Below are positions 1-7,828 of a stretch of 21,182 nucleotides of DNA, one piece after another; positions within the stretch are counted from its first letter, which is position 1; the number at the start of each line of letters is the position of its first letter. The stretch spans positions 1 to 21,182 of the forward strand of contig JAFWUX010000200.1 in the NCBI GenBank assembly GCA_017523995.1, given 5' to 3'. The notes under the pieces are model-generated. The model saw nothing but the letters and a program-made list of their open reading frames with translations, was not told where the DNA came from and searched no databases. The position numbers and the translations under genes were made by a program. The stretch is from Oscillospiraceae bacterium (GTDB taxonomy: Bacteria > Bacillota_A > Clostridia > Oscillospirales > Ruminococcaceae).

Positions 1-19
1 ACTTAAGATGTTGCGTTTC

Positions 20-225
20 CCAGTGAATTGCGCTGCAATTCACTTAGGGGCGCCCTCTATCGCAGGGCGCCCCTCTCCGAAAAACGATCCGGTGGATCGT
101 TTTATCGGATTCACCCCTGCGGAGCTCCTAAAGCAGGGGAATTTCGCACTCTGCGGAGTGCGACCAAAGGGCGCCACCCTTTGGAAACCTGCGAGCTTTT
201 GAAAAAGCTCGACCAAAACTTTTAT
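20..225. repeat. Mosaic hairpin repeat, copy A
   Basis: This is a chain of short inverted repeats with no convincing gene. Hairpins seen in order include TGAATTGC/GCAATTCA, GGCGCCCT/AGGGCGCC, AAAACGATCC/GGATCGTTTT, CGCACTC/GAGTGCG, CCAAAGGG/CCCTTTGG and CGAGCTTTT/AAAGCTCG. The last 35 bases (191-225) occur again as an exact reverse complement at 7465-7499. Several other modules also recur there with altered but still paired stems. Short reading frames across it are probably chance. Its function is unknown; a REP/MITE-like dispersed element is the best guess. Confidence 0.7.
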
Positions 226-311
226 TTCGGCTTTGCCGTGTGCGCATTAAGTTGTTAGCATTGGTTCCCCATATCCCCTCCCCTGACCCCATATTGATAC
301 ATGGATAAAGA

Positions 312-352
312 AAGCCGCTCATTTTTACGCAGAACGTAAATTTGAGCGGCTT
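312..352. terminator. GCCGCTC-type hairpin terminator
   Basis: AAGCCGCTCA pairs with TGAGCGGCTT, and after a two-base mismatch TTTACG pairs with CGTAAA around a five-base loop. T-rich sequence lies on both sides but is weak. It probably ends transcription entering from the left and insulates the ABC operon promoter. It is one of five hairpins in the window sharing the same GCCGCTC/GAGCGGC core. Confidence 0.65.
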
Positions 353-460
353 CATTCTGTTCCGCCGACTGAGCAAACTATCATCCGCCGCAGGTTTCTC
401 CTGACACTGTGCGATACTCTGTCTTTGCAAAAAGAACAGGAAAACTTCACACAAACTCCA

Positions 461-489
461 GATACATCCGCGGCGAAATATGCTATAAT
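461..489 (+). promoter_or_regulatory. Extended -10 promoter of the ABC operon
   Basis: TATAAT lies at 484-489 and is preceded by TG one base upstream (TGCTATAAT), an extended -10. The -35 region at 461-466 (GATACA) is weak, as is common when the -10 is extended. The start codon is about 30 bases downstream, with AAAGGAG before it. Confidence 0.6.
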
Positions 490-519
490 AAATATGCAAT
501 CAGGGAAAGGAGTTTTCAC

Positions 520-1380
520 ATGCAAATTGATATCGAAAACATCACAATGATCTATCCTTCCGGAAAAAAGGCACTCTCGGATGTGTCCTTCCACGCGGTC
601 AGTCCGGGATTCATCGGTATCCTCGGGCCGAACGGCGCGGGCAAAACGACACTGATGAAGCTGCTCATTGCCGGACTTGTCCCGACAAAGGGCGAGATTC
701 TGCTGAACGGCAAGCCGCTGCTCCCGCAGGAGAAGGAACTCAAAGCGCAGCTCGGCTATCTGCCGCAGAGCTTCGGGCTCTTTGATGAACTGAAGGTCAC
801 GGAATTTCTGGACTACATGGCAGCGCTCAAGGGCATCCGCAGCAAGGACGAAATTCAGCGCGTCATCAGCTGCACGGGGCTGACCGAGCAGCGCAAAACA
901 CTGATCCGGCAGCTCTCCGGCGGACAGCGGCAGCGGGTCGGCATTGCGCAGGCACTGCTCGGCAATCCGCAGCTGATGATCCTCGATGAGCCGACGGTCG
1001 GGCTTGATCCTGAGGAGCGCGTGCGGTTCCGCAATATCTTCTCGGAGCTCGCGCAGGATAAAATTGTGCTGCTCTCGACGCATATCATCGACGATGTGCA
1101 GGCGGTCTGCAGCCGCGTGCTGATCATCGACGGCGGCAGAATCCTCTATGACGGCGAGCCCTCTGCACTGATCGAACAGACCGAGGGCAAGGTCGGCGTC
1201 TATGTCGCGCAGACCGGCGATGCCGCACCGGAAGGCTGCCGCGTTGTCTCAAAGGTCAATGTCTCGGAGGGTGTGCTCTGCCGCATCACCGGCGAAAATC
1301 TGCCGGATTACGCTGAACCCGTCCGCCCGACGCTGGAGGACGCCTATCTCTGCTGCATACACGAAGGAGCACAAGCATGA
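520..1380 (+). CDS. ABC transporter ATP-binding protein
   Basis: This 286-residue cytoplasmic ATPase is the first gene of a three-gene operon and should power the two membrane partners that follow. Visible motifs are Walker A GPNGAGKT (36-43), Q-loop Gln83, signature LSGGQ (132-136), Walker B ending ILDEP (154-158), D-loop and switch His188 in LLSTH. The ATG at 520 is chosen because AAAGGAG lies just upstream and the frame begins with the usual domain start; an in-frame extension back to 409 would run through the promoter. The C-terminal part of about 80 residues after the ATPase domain is typical of ABC-2 exporters. Its stop overlaps the next start as ATGA, so translation is probably coupled. 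The substrate cannot be read from the sequence. Confidence 0.95.
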   Translation: MQIDIENITMIYPSGKKALSDVSFHAVSPGFIGILGPNGAGKTTLMKLLIAGLVPTKGEILLNGKPLLPQEKELKAQLGYLPQSFGLFDELKVTEFLDYMAALKGIRSKDEIQRVISCTGLTEQRKTLIRQLSGGQRQRVGIAQALLGNPQLMILDEPTVGLDPEERVRFRNIFSELAQDKIVLLSTHIIDDVQAVCSRVLIIDGGRILYDGEPSALIEQTEGKVGVYVAQTGDAAPEGCRVVSKVNVSEGVLCRITGENLPDYAEPVRPTLEDAYLCCIHEGAQA

Positions 1381-3614
1381 AATATTCAAGACTGTGTTTT
1401 GTGGAGATGCGGCGGCTTCTGTGCAAAAAGAGTTTCTGGCTCTGCGTGATTCTCTGCTGCTGCACGCCGCTGCTCGGGGTTCTGCCGCTGACGATCAGCA
1501 ATGACATTCTCTCCAATAAGTACATCGCAAATCCTGTGATTGCGGCAACTGCTGCGGGCGGCATCATCTGGGCGGTGCTCAGCCTGCTGGAGGCGAGCAA
1601 AGTCCACCGCACCGGCACGGATGTCCTGACGGATGCGGTTTCCGCACCGGCGCTGCTGCCTGCTGCAAGAATGGCGGCGCAGATCATTCTCGCGACCGGA
1701 ACCGCGCTCCTCTGCACGCTGCTCTGGATGCCCTACATCGCACACAAGATGGAATATCTGTTCTCGCTGAAATTCTATCTTGCAAATATTGCGGTCATGC
1801 TTGTGCCGGGCTGGCGGCTCTGCATGCTCATTATGGAGGGACTCTATCAGTTCACGCGGAAGGTCGAAGCGGCTGCGCTGATCTTTGCGCTCGCGGTCGG
1901 ATGCTGCCTGCTGCCGGATGTCATGCTCAGCTACTCGCTGCGGTGGATCTGCCCGTCGGTTGTGACCTATTCCGATGCATTCCCGACCTACTGGCCGCTG
2001 CGTGTCGGGCTCTGGGCGCGGATCATCTGGCTTTCGCTGGGACTGGCGCTGTATCTGCTGTCGCTGGCTGCGGTGCGCAAGCATCAGCGCGGACTGCTTG
2101 TGTCATTTCTGCGCGGCTGCAAACAGATCGTTCTGCCGGTCAGCGCTGCTCTGCTGATCGCACTCGCAGCGGTGATGGGTGCCTATCAGCCGTTTGTCGA
2201 TCACGGTCCGAAAAGCTATCTGGATGAGGATGACGAGTTTTTCTGGAAAGAGTATTCAGATCAGCGGCTTGTCATCTCTGCGGTCAATATCCACTACACG
2301 ATTGCGCCGCATCTGACAACGGGAACCGTCTCCGGCACTGCGGAGTATGATCTGAAAAACAACAGTGGATACAAGGTCGAAAACAACGAATTTTCATTTT
2401 TACTGAACCCCGGATATACAATCGAGGCAATCACGCTCGATGAAAATCCGGTGCCGTTTGAAACGCTTCCGACCGTGATGACTGAACAGCGTCAGACAAA
2501 ATTCACACTGCCGCAGCCCTGCGTGGGGCATCTCAAGATCATGTATCACGGTATGCCCGCACAGCGGCGCTCGATGCTGCCGCTTCTGGTCATGAGCACG
2601 GTTGATCCGGACTATGTTTCGCTCTACCGCAACTCCGTCATGCCGATGATGCTGAACATCAAATCCACATCATACGGCGCGGATTACAGCATCATTCTGC
2701 CGGAGGATATGCAGCTGCTCTGGGAATATAAGCCGGTCACTGACAAGGAGCCGACCGGTGACGGTCATAATATCTGGCATGTCAAAGCGGATTCTGATTA
2801 TATCTTCAATCTGCAGGCAGGCAGATTTGTCACACGAAAATTTGAAGCAGGAGGAATTCACATTGACTTTACATACGGTGATATATACGATTCTGTTGTG
2901 GAGAAGAATGATATCTGTGGTGCTGTCACGGCTGTGATCGACTATTGTTCATCGCATTACGGTCCGCTGATCTATACCGAAGATGATACGCTCTCGCTGC
3001 TGCAGACCAGTGCGCTGATCACCGGCGGATGGGCATTCCCGGGCTCCGCAACATGGATGGAAAACATCCTGACGCCGGAAACGCTGAAGGACGAAAAACG
3101 CGGCGCATCTGCAAAAGAAGTCTTTATCCACGAGCTGATCCACCACTGGTGGGGCGGATACGGCGTCTCCTTTGAGGAGGAGGAAATCTGGGGCTGCGAG
3201 GGGATGACGGTCTATTCAACCTACCGGCTTGTCAAGGAGCTTTACGGCGAGGAGTATGCGAAAAAATACTACGTTGAAAAGTGGATCGAAGCGGTCAGGC
3301 AACAGGACCGCAACTTCTATAACCGGCATCCGGAGTATCTTGATCGCCTGCCGGAAGCGATGAAAAACAAGATTCGGGAGAGTAACAGCGGCGTCAATCA
3401 GTACAACAGAATGCCGCTGATGCTGCTCAAAGCAGAGCAGCTGCTCGGCGGCGAGGCGGAAATGGATGCGCTGCTGAGCCGGATCTATAAAGAGCAGGTC
3501 ACAGATCGTCTGGAAGCCGGAGAGGAACTGACGGACTATGCCTTTGATGATTTTCTGCGTGACAGCGGGCTGACGGAGGAGGAACTGCAGGTTGATGAAA
3601 ATTTTACGATATGA
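1377..3614 (+). CDS. ABC-2 permease fused to an M1-type zinc metallopeptidase domain
   Basis: This 745-residue protein joins two parts. Residues 1 to about 275 hold several hydrophobic segments in ABC-2 permease style. Residues from about 280 onward form a soluble gluzincin domain like the M1 aminopeptidases. The zinc site is HELIH (585-589) followed by Glu608, giving HExxH-x18-E. An MEN triplet at 561-563 recalls the M1 exopeptidase motif GAMEN, and a late Tyr in NQYNRMPLML resembles the M1 catalytic tyrosine region. If the zinc site is intact as it appears, the peptidase should be active, probably on the outer face. The start overlaps the ATPase stop (ATGA) and has GAAGGAG upstream. Permease/M1 fusions beside an ATPase are known in Firmicutes; their substrates are poorly known. 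Confidence 0.88.
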   Translation: MKYSRLCFVEMRRLLCKKSFWLCVILCCCTPLLGVLPLTISNDILSNKYIANPVIAATAAGGIIWAVLSLLEASKVHRTGTDVLTDAVSAPALLPAARMAAQIILATGTALLCTLLWMPYIAHKMEYLFSLKFYLANIAVMLVPGWRLCMLIMEGLYQFTRKVEAAALIFALAVGCCLLPDVMLSYSLRWICPSVVTYSDAFPTYWPLRVGLWARIIWLSLGLALYLLSLAAVRKHQRGLLVSFLRGCKQIVLPVSAALLIALAAVMGAYQPFVDHGPKSYLDEDDEFFWKEYSDQRLVISAVNIHYTIAPHLTTGTVSGTAEYDLKNNSGYKVENNEFSFLLNPGYTIEAITLDENPVPFETLPTVMTEQRQTKFTLPQPCVGHLKIMYHGMPAQRRSMLPLLVMSTVDPDYVSLYRNSVMPMMLNIKSTSYGADYSIILPEDMQLLWEYKPVTDKEPTGDGHNIWHVKADSDYIFNLQAGRFVTRKFEAGGIHIDFTYGDIYDSVVEKNDICGAVTAVIDYCSSHYGPLIYTEDDTLSLLQTSALITGGWAFPGSATWMENILTPETLKDEKRGASAKEVFIHELIHHWWGGYGVSFEEEEIWGCEGMTVYSTYRLVKELYGEEYAKKYYVEKWIEAVRQQDRNFYNRHPEYLDRLPEAMKNKIRESNSGVNQYNRMPLMLLKAEQLLGGEAEMDALLSRIYKEQVTDRLEAGEELTDYAFDDFLRDSGLTEEELQVDENFTI

Positions 3615-4353
3615 GCTGAAGCGCATCCGGCTTGGCAGGCTGTTCCCGATCATGCTGCTCTGCAATCTGATCTATGCGACCATCTGGATGGGACAGACCG
3701 GAATCTCGGGCACCGGCGGGACAGCACCCTTTTCCCAATGGACATATCTTGCCTATTGCGGCGCGATGCTGCCCGCCGCAATCCTGACGCTGCTGCTTCT
3801 GCAGGCAAATTATTACAGCGACCGGCAGCAGAAGGCGGATATCCTGCCGCTTGCCTCCCCCTATACAGTGGGCGCACTCATGCTCGTGCGGATTGCGGCA
3901 CTGGCGGTCTGTTTCCTGATTCTCTTTGTGCTGGAGTTTGCGTTCTTTGCGGTGCCGAATGTTCTCTATTTCGGCAAAATCAACGTGCTTGCCTATCCGC
4001 TCACCGGTCTGCTGCACATGCTGCCCGCGGTGATTCTGTCGCTCGCGCTCGGCGGTGTACTCGGCAAGCTGCAGAACAAGCTGATCTATGTACTGGCTGT
4101 TCTGCTTTTCGCGCTGAGCATGATACAACCGGCAGTCGCCTGCGATCTGTTCGGCAGTGCGTTTTTCTCGGAGTATCCCCTTAAGCTGCCTGTCGGTGCG
4201 GACGGAGAGCCCGCTTTCCGGATCGTTCCGCTCTGGCTCTGCACCCGCCTGCTGTATCTCGCTGCCGGTGCTGTGCTCATTGCATGCGGCGTCTGCCGTT
4301 ACCGCAAGCCCAAGCTTGATCACGGAGAAGATGCATCTCCGGCAAATCCGTAA
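3595..4353 (+). CDS. ABC transporter permease-like membrane protein
   Basis: This roughly 252-residue protein has about six hydrophobic helices and a short charged C-terminus. It begins inside the 3' end of the permease-peptidase gene, so the operon is tightly coupled. Two starts are possible: ATG at 3595, 12 bases after AGGAGG, or TTG at 3592, 9 bases after it; the ATG is preferred only by codon type. No catalytic motif is seen. Its place after an ATPase and a fused permease suggests it is the second half of the membrane channel. The family was not recognised beyond general ABC-2 permease features. Confidence 0.85.
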   Translation: MKILRYELKRIRLGRLFPIMLLCNLIYATIWMGQTGISGTGGTAPFSQWTYLAYCGAMLPAAILTLLLLQANYYSDRQQKADILPLASPYTVGALMLVRIAALAVCFLILFVLEFAFFAVPNVLYFGKINVLAYPLTGLLHMLPAVILSLALGGVLGKLQNKLIYVLAVLLFALSMIQPAVACDLFGSAFFSEYPLKLPVGADGEPAFRIVPLWLCTRLLYLAAGAVLIACGVCRYRKPKLDHGEDASPANP

Positions 4354-4391
4354 GGAGACACGTTTTTACGGGCTATTGATGTACCAATTAA

Positions 4392-4519
4392 ATCTTGAAG
4401 AATAGATGCGCAGGATTTTTGTCGTGAGACAAGGCAGAAAGCCGCAGCCTTGCTGACGCAAGGCAAGGATTTCTAACGCAGTATCACGGCAAAAAGACAA
4501 GCAGATATCTTCAAGAGAT
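4392..4519. repeat. 128-bp imperfect palindrome (MITE-like or structured RNA)
   Basis: Two 62-base arms surround a TGAC loop. The arms line up without gaps. Matching parts include TCTTGAAGA/TCTTCAAGA near the ends, TTTTTGTCGTGA with TCACGGCAAAAA (one G-T wobble) in the middle and GCCTTGC/GCAAGGC at the tip. No open frame of note lies inside. It could be a small non-autonomous mobile element or the gene of a long hairpin RNA. No target-site duplication is obvious. Confidence 0.6.
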
Positions 4520-4592
4520 AGTTGGGACATCAATAATTAAAGTTTTCGGTGGATAAGAATGGTTAAAAGAAGCATCGCGAACGCTTGAACGC

Positions 4593-4678
4593 CGGGGGAG
4601 TTCCGCACTGCTGCGCAATGGTTTGCAAGCAAACCATGAGCGGCGAGGGCTCTGCCCCTCGACCCCGCAAACTTTTAT
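4593..4678 (+). repeat. Mosaic hairpin repeat, copy B
   Basis: It shares a head (GGGGAGTTCCGCACT) and a tail (AAACTTTTAT) with the copies at 20-225 and 7465-7600. The middle differs: it carries the hairpins GGTTTGC/GCAAACC and GAGGG/CCCTC. It sits in the same orientation as copy A and, like copy A, is followed by a GCCGCTC terminator. The stretch 4354-4875 has no convincing gene. Confidence 0.6.
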
Positions 4679-4697
4679 CATGTTGTGCGTCCATAAC

Positions 4698-4733
4698 AAA
4701 GCCGCTCCAATCAATGCCAATTGGAGCGGCTTT
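4698..4733. terminator. GCCGCTC-type hairpin terminator
   Basis: A perfect 14-bp stem, AAAGCCGCTCCAAT with ATTGGAGCGGCTTT, encloses an 8-base loop and is followed on the plus strand by TCTCATG. The outer A/T pairs give a T-run on either strand, so it may act in both directions between the ABC operon (plus) and the serine hydrolase (minus). Confidence 0.75.
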
Positions 4734-4834
4734 CTCATGTACACATATTCCATGATCGGGAAACTGAATTTAACTTTTGCTCTTGAATGATTCGGACTTT
4801 AGCATATCGGATGCAGGCACTGCCTGCCCCTCAT

Positions 4835-4880
4835 TCTGAATCCGTCGGAGACACTTTTTCTGCATGCTGCCGGATTCAGA
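4835..4880. repeat. 10-bp inverted repeat at the 3' end of the serine hydrolase gene
   Basis: TCTGAATCCG (4835-4844) and CGGATTCAGA (4871-4880) are perfect inverted copies 26 bases apart; the right arm covers the stop codon. There is no T-run, so it is more likely an mRNA-end structure than a classical terminator. Confidence 0.4.
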
Positions 4881-6639
4881 CCAGCCAGAATGTATACATT
4901 TCAAAGTAAACAATCATTGCAACTGCGACAATCGCAAAGAACATCGTCAGCACATTGCGGAAGCCGCAGATCTTCTCCTCGCGCCTGTGCATCCGCCGGA
5001 TGCCGCCGATGATGCCGATAACCAGCAGAAGTCCCAGCACAATCTCAATGATGCAGACGATCTTTGCCCAGAAGACGGGCTGTGCCTTCATGAAGAACTG
5101 CACATAGACAAACCACAGAATCAGCGGGAGCGGAATCAGCAGGCTCATGCGCGTGCGCCACCAGCTCAGCGGATTGCGGCTGTGCTTGCGGATGATCAGC
5201 TTGATGAATTTAACCAGCAGGCAGATCACGCAGATCAGGATGCCGAGAAGCATCAGCAGCAGGATTCCGACCGCCGCGCCTGCCTCAGCGCCGTTTGACT
5301 TGATGAGATCCATGACAGAGATTTCAACGCGGTCAGAGGTCTCGTTCATATACGAGGGATAATGCAGCATATCCTTCACAATTGCCGGCGGGTTCTGCAC
5401 CATCGGCGTGATGCCCTGCAGGGAACCGAGCAGCTTCAGCATGCCGTGCTTGAAGGTGCGCGCGCTCATGCAGAGGCAGTCGCTGTTCACCTTTTTCTCC
5501 TTCGTCTCGCCGAAAATCAGATCGGGCATCTCGGTGTTGAATTTGGATTCACCGTACTGATTCGCCATGACCACAAAGCCGATGTCATCATCGCGGTCAA
5601 GCAGCAGATAGCTTGAGCAGGACTGTGTATTGCCGCCGTGACCGATTACATTGGCTTTGTACACCGTCCCCATGAAGCCGTGGCAGAGACGCACATCCTC
5701 TGTACCGGTGTACATCAGGGACGGCGTGTACATCTCCTCAAAGGTTTGCTTTTTCATCAGGCGGGAATCCTCTGCGAGCAGTGCCTGCGCAAAGGTCTCG
5801 AAATCCGTGAGCGTCGAGGTACACATCCCGACCGGATACATGATGATATATGTAAAGGAATTCGGGAACAGCTGACCGGTCGGCAGATAGCCCTGCAGCT
5901 CTTTGCGCTTTTCCTTTACGGCAGGATTATCTGAAAGATCGGCATTGATCGCGGTGTGCTCCATGCCCAGCGGCTTGAAAATGTTTTCCTGCGCATACTG
6001 ATAATACGGCATGCCGCTGACGCGCTCAACAATATATGCGGCAAGCGATGCGCCCCAGTTGCTGTAAGCAACCGTTTCGCCCGGCTTCCAGACCTGACAC
6101 GGCTGAATATTCGTGATATACTCCTCAAGCGAGACGATGTTCGCTTCGGTGCTTGTATCCATACCGATTGCGGTTTCCTCAAAGCCTGCGTTGTGGTTCA
6201 TCAGGTTCATCATCGTGATCGGATCATCATATTTGCGGTGCTTGAAAAAGTTTTGCGGCAGATATTGTGTGACATCCGCGTTCAGGTCGATCTTCCCCTG
6301 CTCTTTCAGCTGCATCACGCTGACCCAGACCGTCAACTTGGAGACGCTGCCCCATTCGATCACGGAATCCTCTGTGATCGGGATGTTCTTCTCCTTGTCT
6401 GCGCTGCCGAAGTATCCCGCATACAGCTCCTTTTTGGAGTTGAATACTGCGGTTGCCATACCGGCGGCGGTGGATTCGTGTTCCTTCCAGAAGCCTTCAA
6501 TCAGGCTGCTCAGTTCGGATTCCTTCTTGCCGGAAGGAAGTGTTTTCTCTGCTGCGAATGTCTGAAGCGGCAGTGCGGCAGCCATTGTCAGGACTGCTGC
6601 CGCCGTACAGCAGATGCGGCGGATAAGCTGTGATTTCAT
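4876..6639 (-). CDS. Membrane-anchored serine hydrolase (class C beta-lactamase/PBP fold)
   Basis: This 587-residue protein starts with a signal peptide (positive residues, a hydrophobic run, probable cleavage after TFAA near residue 30). The serine hydrolase domain has the catalytic SxxK as Ser98-Val-Ser-Lys101, YxN as Tyr192-Ser-Asn194, and HGG at 334-336, in the order of the beta-lactamase class C/AmpH/esterase family. After about residue 445 there are roughly four transmembrane helices, so the enzyme domain should face outward. Roles in this family range from peptidoglycan or D-amino-acid peptide hydrolysis to esterase activity; the substrate is not predictable. GAGGAT lies seven bases before the ATG. 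It is transcribed alone. Confidence 0.9.
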   Translation of the reverse strand: MKSQLIRRICCTAAAVLTMAAALPLQTFAAEKTLPSGKKESELSSLIEGFWKEHESTAAGMATAVFNSKKELYAGYFGSADKEKNIPITEDSVIEWGSVSKLTVWVSVMQLKEQGKIDLNADVTQYLPQNFFKHRKYDDPITMMNLMNHNAGFEETAIGMDTSTEANIVSLEEYITNIQPCQVWKPGETVAYSNWGASLAAYIVERVSGMPYYQYAQENIFKPLGMEHTAINADLSDNPAVKEKRKELQGYLPTGQLFPNSFTYIIMYPVGMCTSTLTDFETFAQALLAEDSRLMKKQTFEEMYTPSLMYTGTEDVRLCHGFMGTVYKANVIGHGGNTQSCSSYLLLDRDDDIGFVVMANQYGESKFNTEMPDLIFGETKEKKVNSDCLCMSARTFKHGMLKLLGSLQGITPMVQNPPAIVKDMLHYPSYMNETSDRVEISVMDLIKSNGAEAGAAVGILLLMLLGILICVICLLVKFIKLIIRKHSRNPLSWWRTRMSLLIPLPLILWFVYVQFFMKAQPVFWAKIVCIIEIVLGLLLVIGIIGGIRRMHRREEKICGFRNVLTMFFAIVAVAMIVYFEMYTFWLV

Positions 6640-6686
6640 TTGACCATCCTCATTTCTGTAATCATTTCGGGGACTGTGCTGCTCAT

Positions 6687-6695
6687 ATTATAACA
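6687..6695 (-). promoter_or_regulatory. Extended -10 element of the serine hydrolase gene
   Basis: Read on the minus strand this is TGTTATAAT, an extended -10 about 48 bases upstream of the ATG. No good -35 is seen 17 bases further up. Confidence 0.5.
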
Positions 6696-6820
6696 CAGAT
6701 TCCGGCAGAATCCGATACAAAATTCAAATTATTAAGGTAATCATAAGGTTGTACGGTTCCAGTGCGGACACTGCGGCATGTTGTCTGTTTTCTGCGCGTA
6801 TAAGATGCCCTCTGACGCCA

Positions 6821-6826
6821 TATAAT
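6821..6826 (+). promoter_or_regulatory. Candidate -10 box of the TspO gene
   Basis: TATAAT lies 19 bases before the ATG, which would leave a very short leader beginning about at the ribosome binding site (AGAGGTG). No clear -35 is present, so this is tentative. Confidence 0.3.
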
Positions 6827-6845
6827 ACGGCAGAGAGGTGATAAT

Positions 6846-7325
6846 ATGAACGCTCCGAAATTCTGGAAAAAGGCGGTCTTCTGGATCGCATTCAGCCTCG
6901 CGGCGGGCGGCATTGCAAGCTGGCTGACCCGCGACGGTCTGCAGCGCTTTGAACAGATCGCAAAACCCGCCCTGACGCCGCCGCGCATTGTATTCCCGAT
7001 TGCGTGGACGATTCTGCTGTTCCTGATCGGCTACGGCTTCGCGCTGATCCGCGAGAAGACAATGGGCACATCTGCCGCCGACACCGCCGCAATTGTATTC
7101 GGGCTGCAGATGACGTTTTTCTTCTGCTGGATGATCTGGTTCTTCGGGCTCGGGTGGTACGGCTTTGCCGCACTCTGGCTCGTCGGCATGATTATCTCAA
7201 TCATTTTGATGATCAACTTTTACAGGAAGATTTCACCTGCCGCCGCGTGGATGCAGGTGCCGTATCTGCTCTGGTGCTGCTTTGCGCTCTACCTCAACGG
7301 CGGCGTCTGGGTGCTCAACCGGTAA
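6846..7325 (+). CDS. TspO/MBR family membrane protein
   Basis: This 159-residue protein has five hydrophobic helices. It shows the family pattern: KPALTPPRIVFPIAWTIL after the first helix, a central WMIWFFGLGWYGFA aromatic region in place of the usual LNxxWSxxFF, and a final PYLLWCCFALYLNGGVWVLNR close to the family's PYLLWxxFAxYLN motif. TspO proteins bind porphyrins and related hydrophobic ligands and modulate tetrapyrrole or stress responses. The bacterial role varies and is not fixed by this context. The length matches the family. AGAGGTG precedes the ATG. It is a single gene between the divergent hydrolase and a repeat-rich gap. Confidence 0.9.
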   Translation: MNAPKFWKKAVFWIAFSLAAGGIASWLTRDGLQRFEQIAKPALTPPRIVFPIAWTILLFLIGYGFALIREKTMGTSAADTAAIVFGLQMTFFFCWMIWFFGLGWYGFAALWLVGMIISIILMINFYRKISPAAAWMQVPYLLWCCFALYLNGGVWVLNR

Positions 7326-7327
7326 GG

Positions 7328-7434
7328 CGGTGCCTCCGGCGGATCAATAATGGGGGCTCCTCGCCCCCAACCCCCTCGCTGGGGATATTATCCCCAGACC
7401 CCATGTTTATATTGAGATAGAACGAAGCCGCTCC
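7328..7434. repeat. Direct repeat unit 1 of an intergenic element
   Basis: This unit and the one at 7639-7744 are nearly the same, 311 bases apart. Each holds hairpin modules TGGGGGCT/CGCCCCCA and CTGGGGATA/TATCCCCAG and leads into GAAGCCGCTCC. In unit 1 the terminator that should follow is broken: the matching right arm is missing after CCGGAGTGC. Confidence 0.7.
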
Positions 7435-7464
7435 GGTTACGCATTGCGCCGCCGGAGTGCCAAT

Positions 7465-7600
7465 ATAAAAGTTTTGGTCGAGCTTTTTCAAAAGCTCGCG
7501 GGTTCTTAGGGCAGCGCCCTAAGCCGCACTCCGCAGAGTGCGGAACTCCCTTTGCATATCAAGAGCTCGGGGGCTTGGGCGCCTGCGATAGAGGCGCCCA
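7465..7600 (-). repeat. Mosaic hairpin repeat, copy C (inverted relative to copy A)
   Basis: Bases 7465-7499 are an exact reverse complement of 191-225. Beyond that the same order of modules is seen. The stem CTTAGGG/CCCTAAG replaces CCAAAGGG/CCCTTTGG of copy A, so both sides of the stem have changed together. CGCACTC/GAGTGCG and GGCGCCT/AGGCGCC are also shared. It lies between the two direct repeat units. No gene is seen in 7326-7828. Confidence 0.7.
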
Positions 7601-7638
7601 TTCATAAATAGCATCCGCGAAGCGGATACATCTTTTAG

Positions 7639-7744
7639 CGGTGCCTCCGGCGGATTTATAATGGGGGCTGCTCGCCCCCATACCCCTCGCTGGGGATATT
7701 ATCCCCAGACCCCATGTTTATGTGTAGATAGAATGAAGCCGCTC
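7639..7744. repeat. Direct repeat unit 2 of an intergenic element
   Basis: It matches 7328-7434 with a few substitutions and one single-base length difference. Unlike unit 1, it runs into an intact GCCGCTC terminator. Confidence 0.7.
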
Positions 7745-7769
7745 CTGTTTTCGTAGACGGGAGCGGCTT
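7736..7769. terminator. GCCGCTC-type hairpin terminator
   Basis: AAGCCGCTCC pairs with GGAGCGGCTT, with three further pairs inside the stem, followed on the plus strand by TCGTTTTTC. It separates the plus-strand TspO side from the minus-strand radical SAM gene. A pyrimidine-rich stretch with repeated TTTTCACTTTTC follows (about 7773-7815). Confidence 0.7.
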
Positions 7770-7828
7770 TCGTTTTTCACTTTTCTCTTTTCACTTTCCC
7801 TATTCACTTTTCTCCCGTACTCCCCCGC

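Noticed and set aside
8..258. Short plus-strand frames across the first 260 bases
   Set aside because: They run over palindromic repeats, have no ribosome site and look like chance frames.
1386..2084. Minus-strand frame of 232 codons under the permease-peptidase
   Set aside because: Very rich in Arg and Gln, typical of shadow frames in GC-rich coding DNA; no ribosome site.
5956..6633. Plus-strand frame of 225 codons opposite the serine hydrolase
   Set aside because: Antisense shadow of a gene with signal peptide, SxxK, YxN and HGG motifs.
7767..7815. Repeated TTTTCACTTTTC stretch as a tandem repeat array
   Set aside because: Irregular, low-complexity pyrimidine tract beside a terminator; no regular unit.
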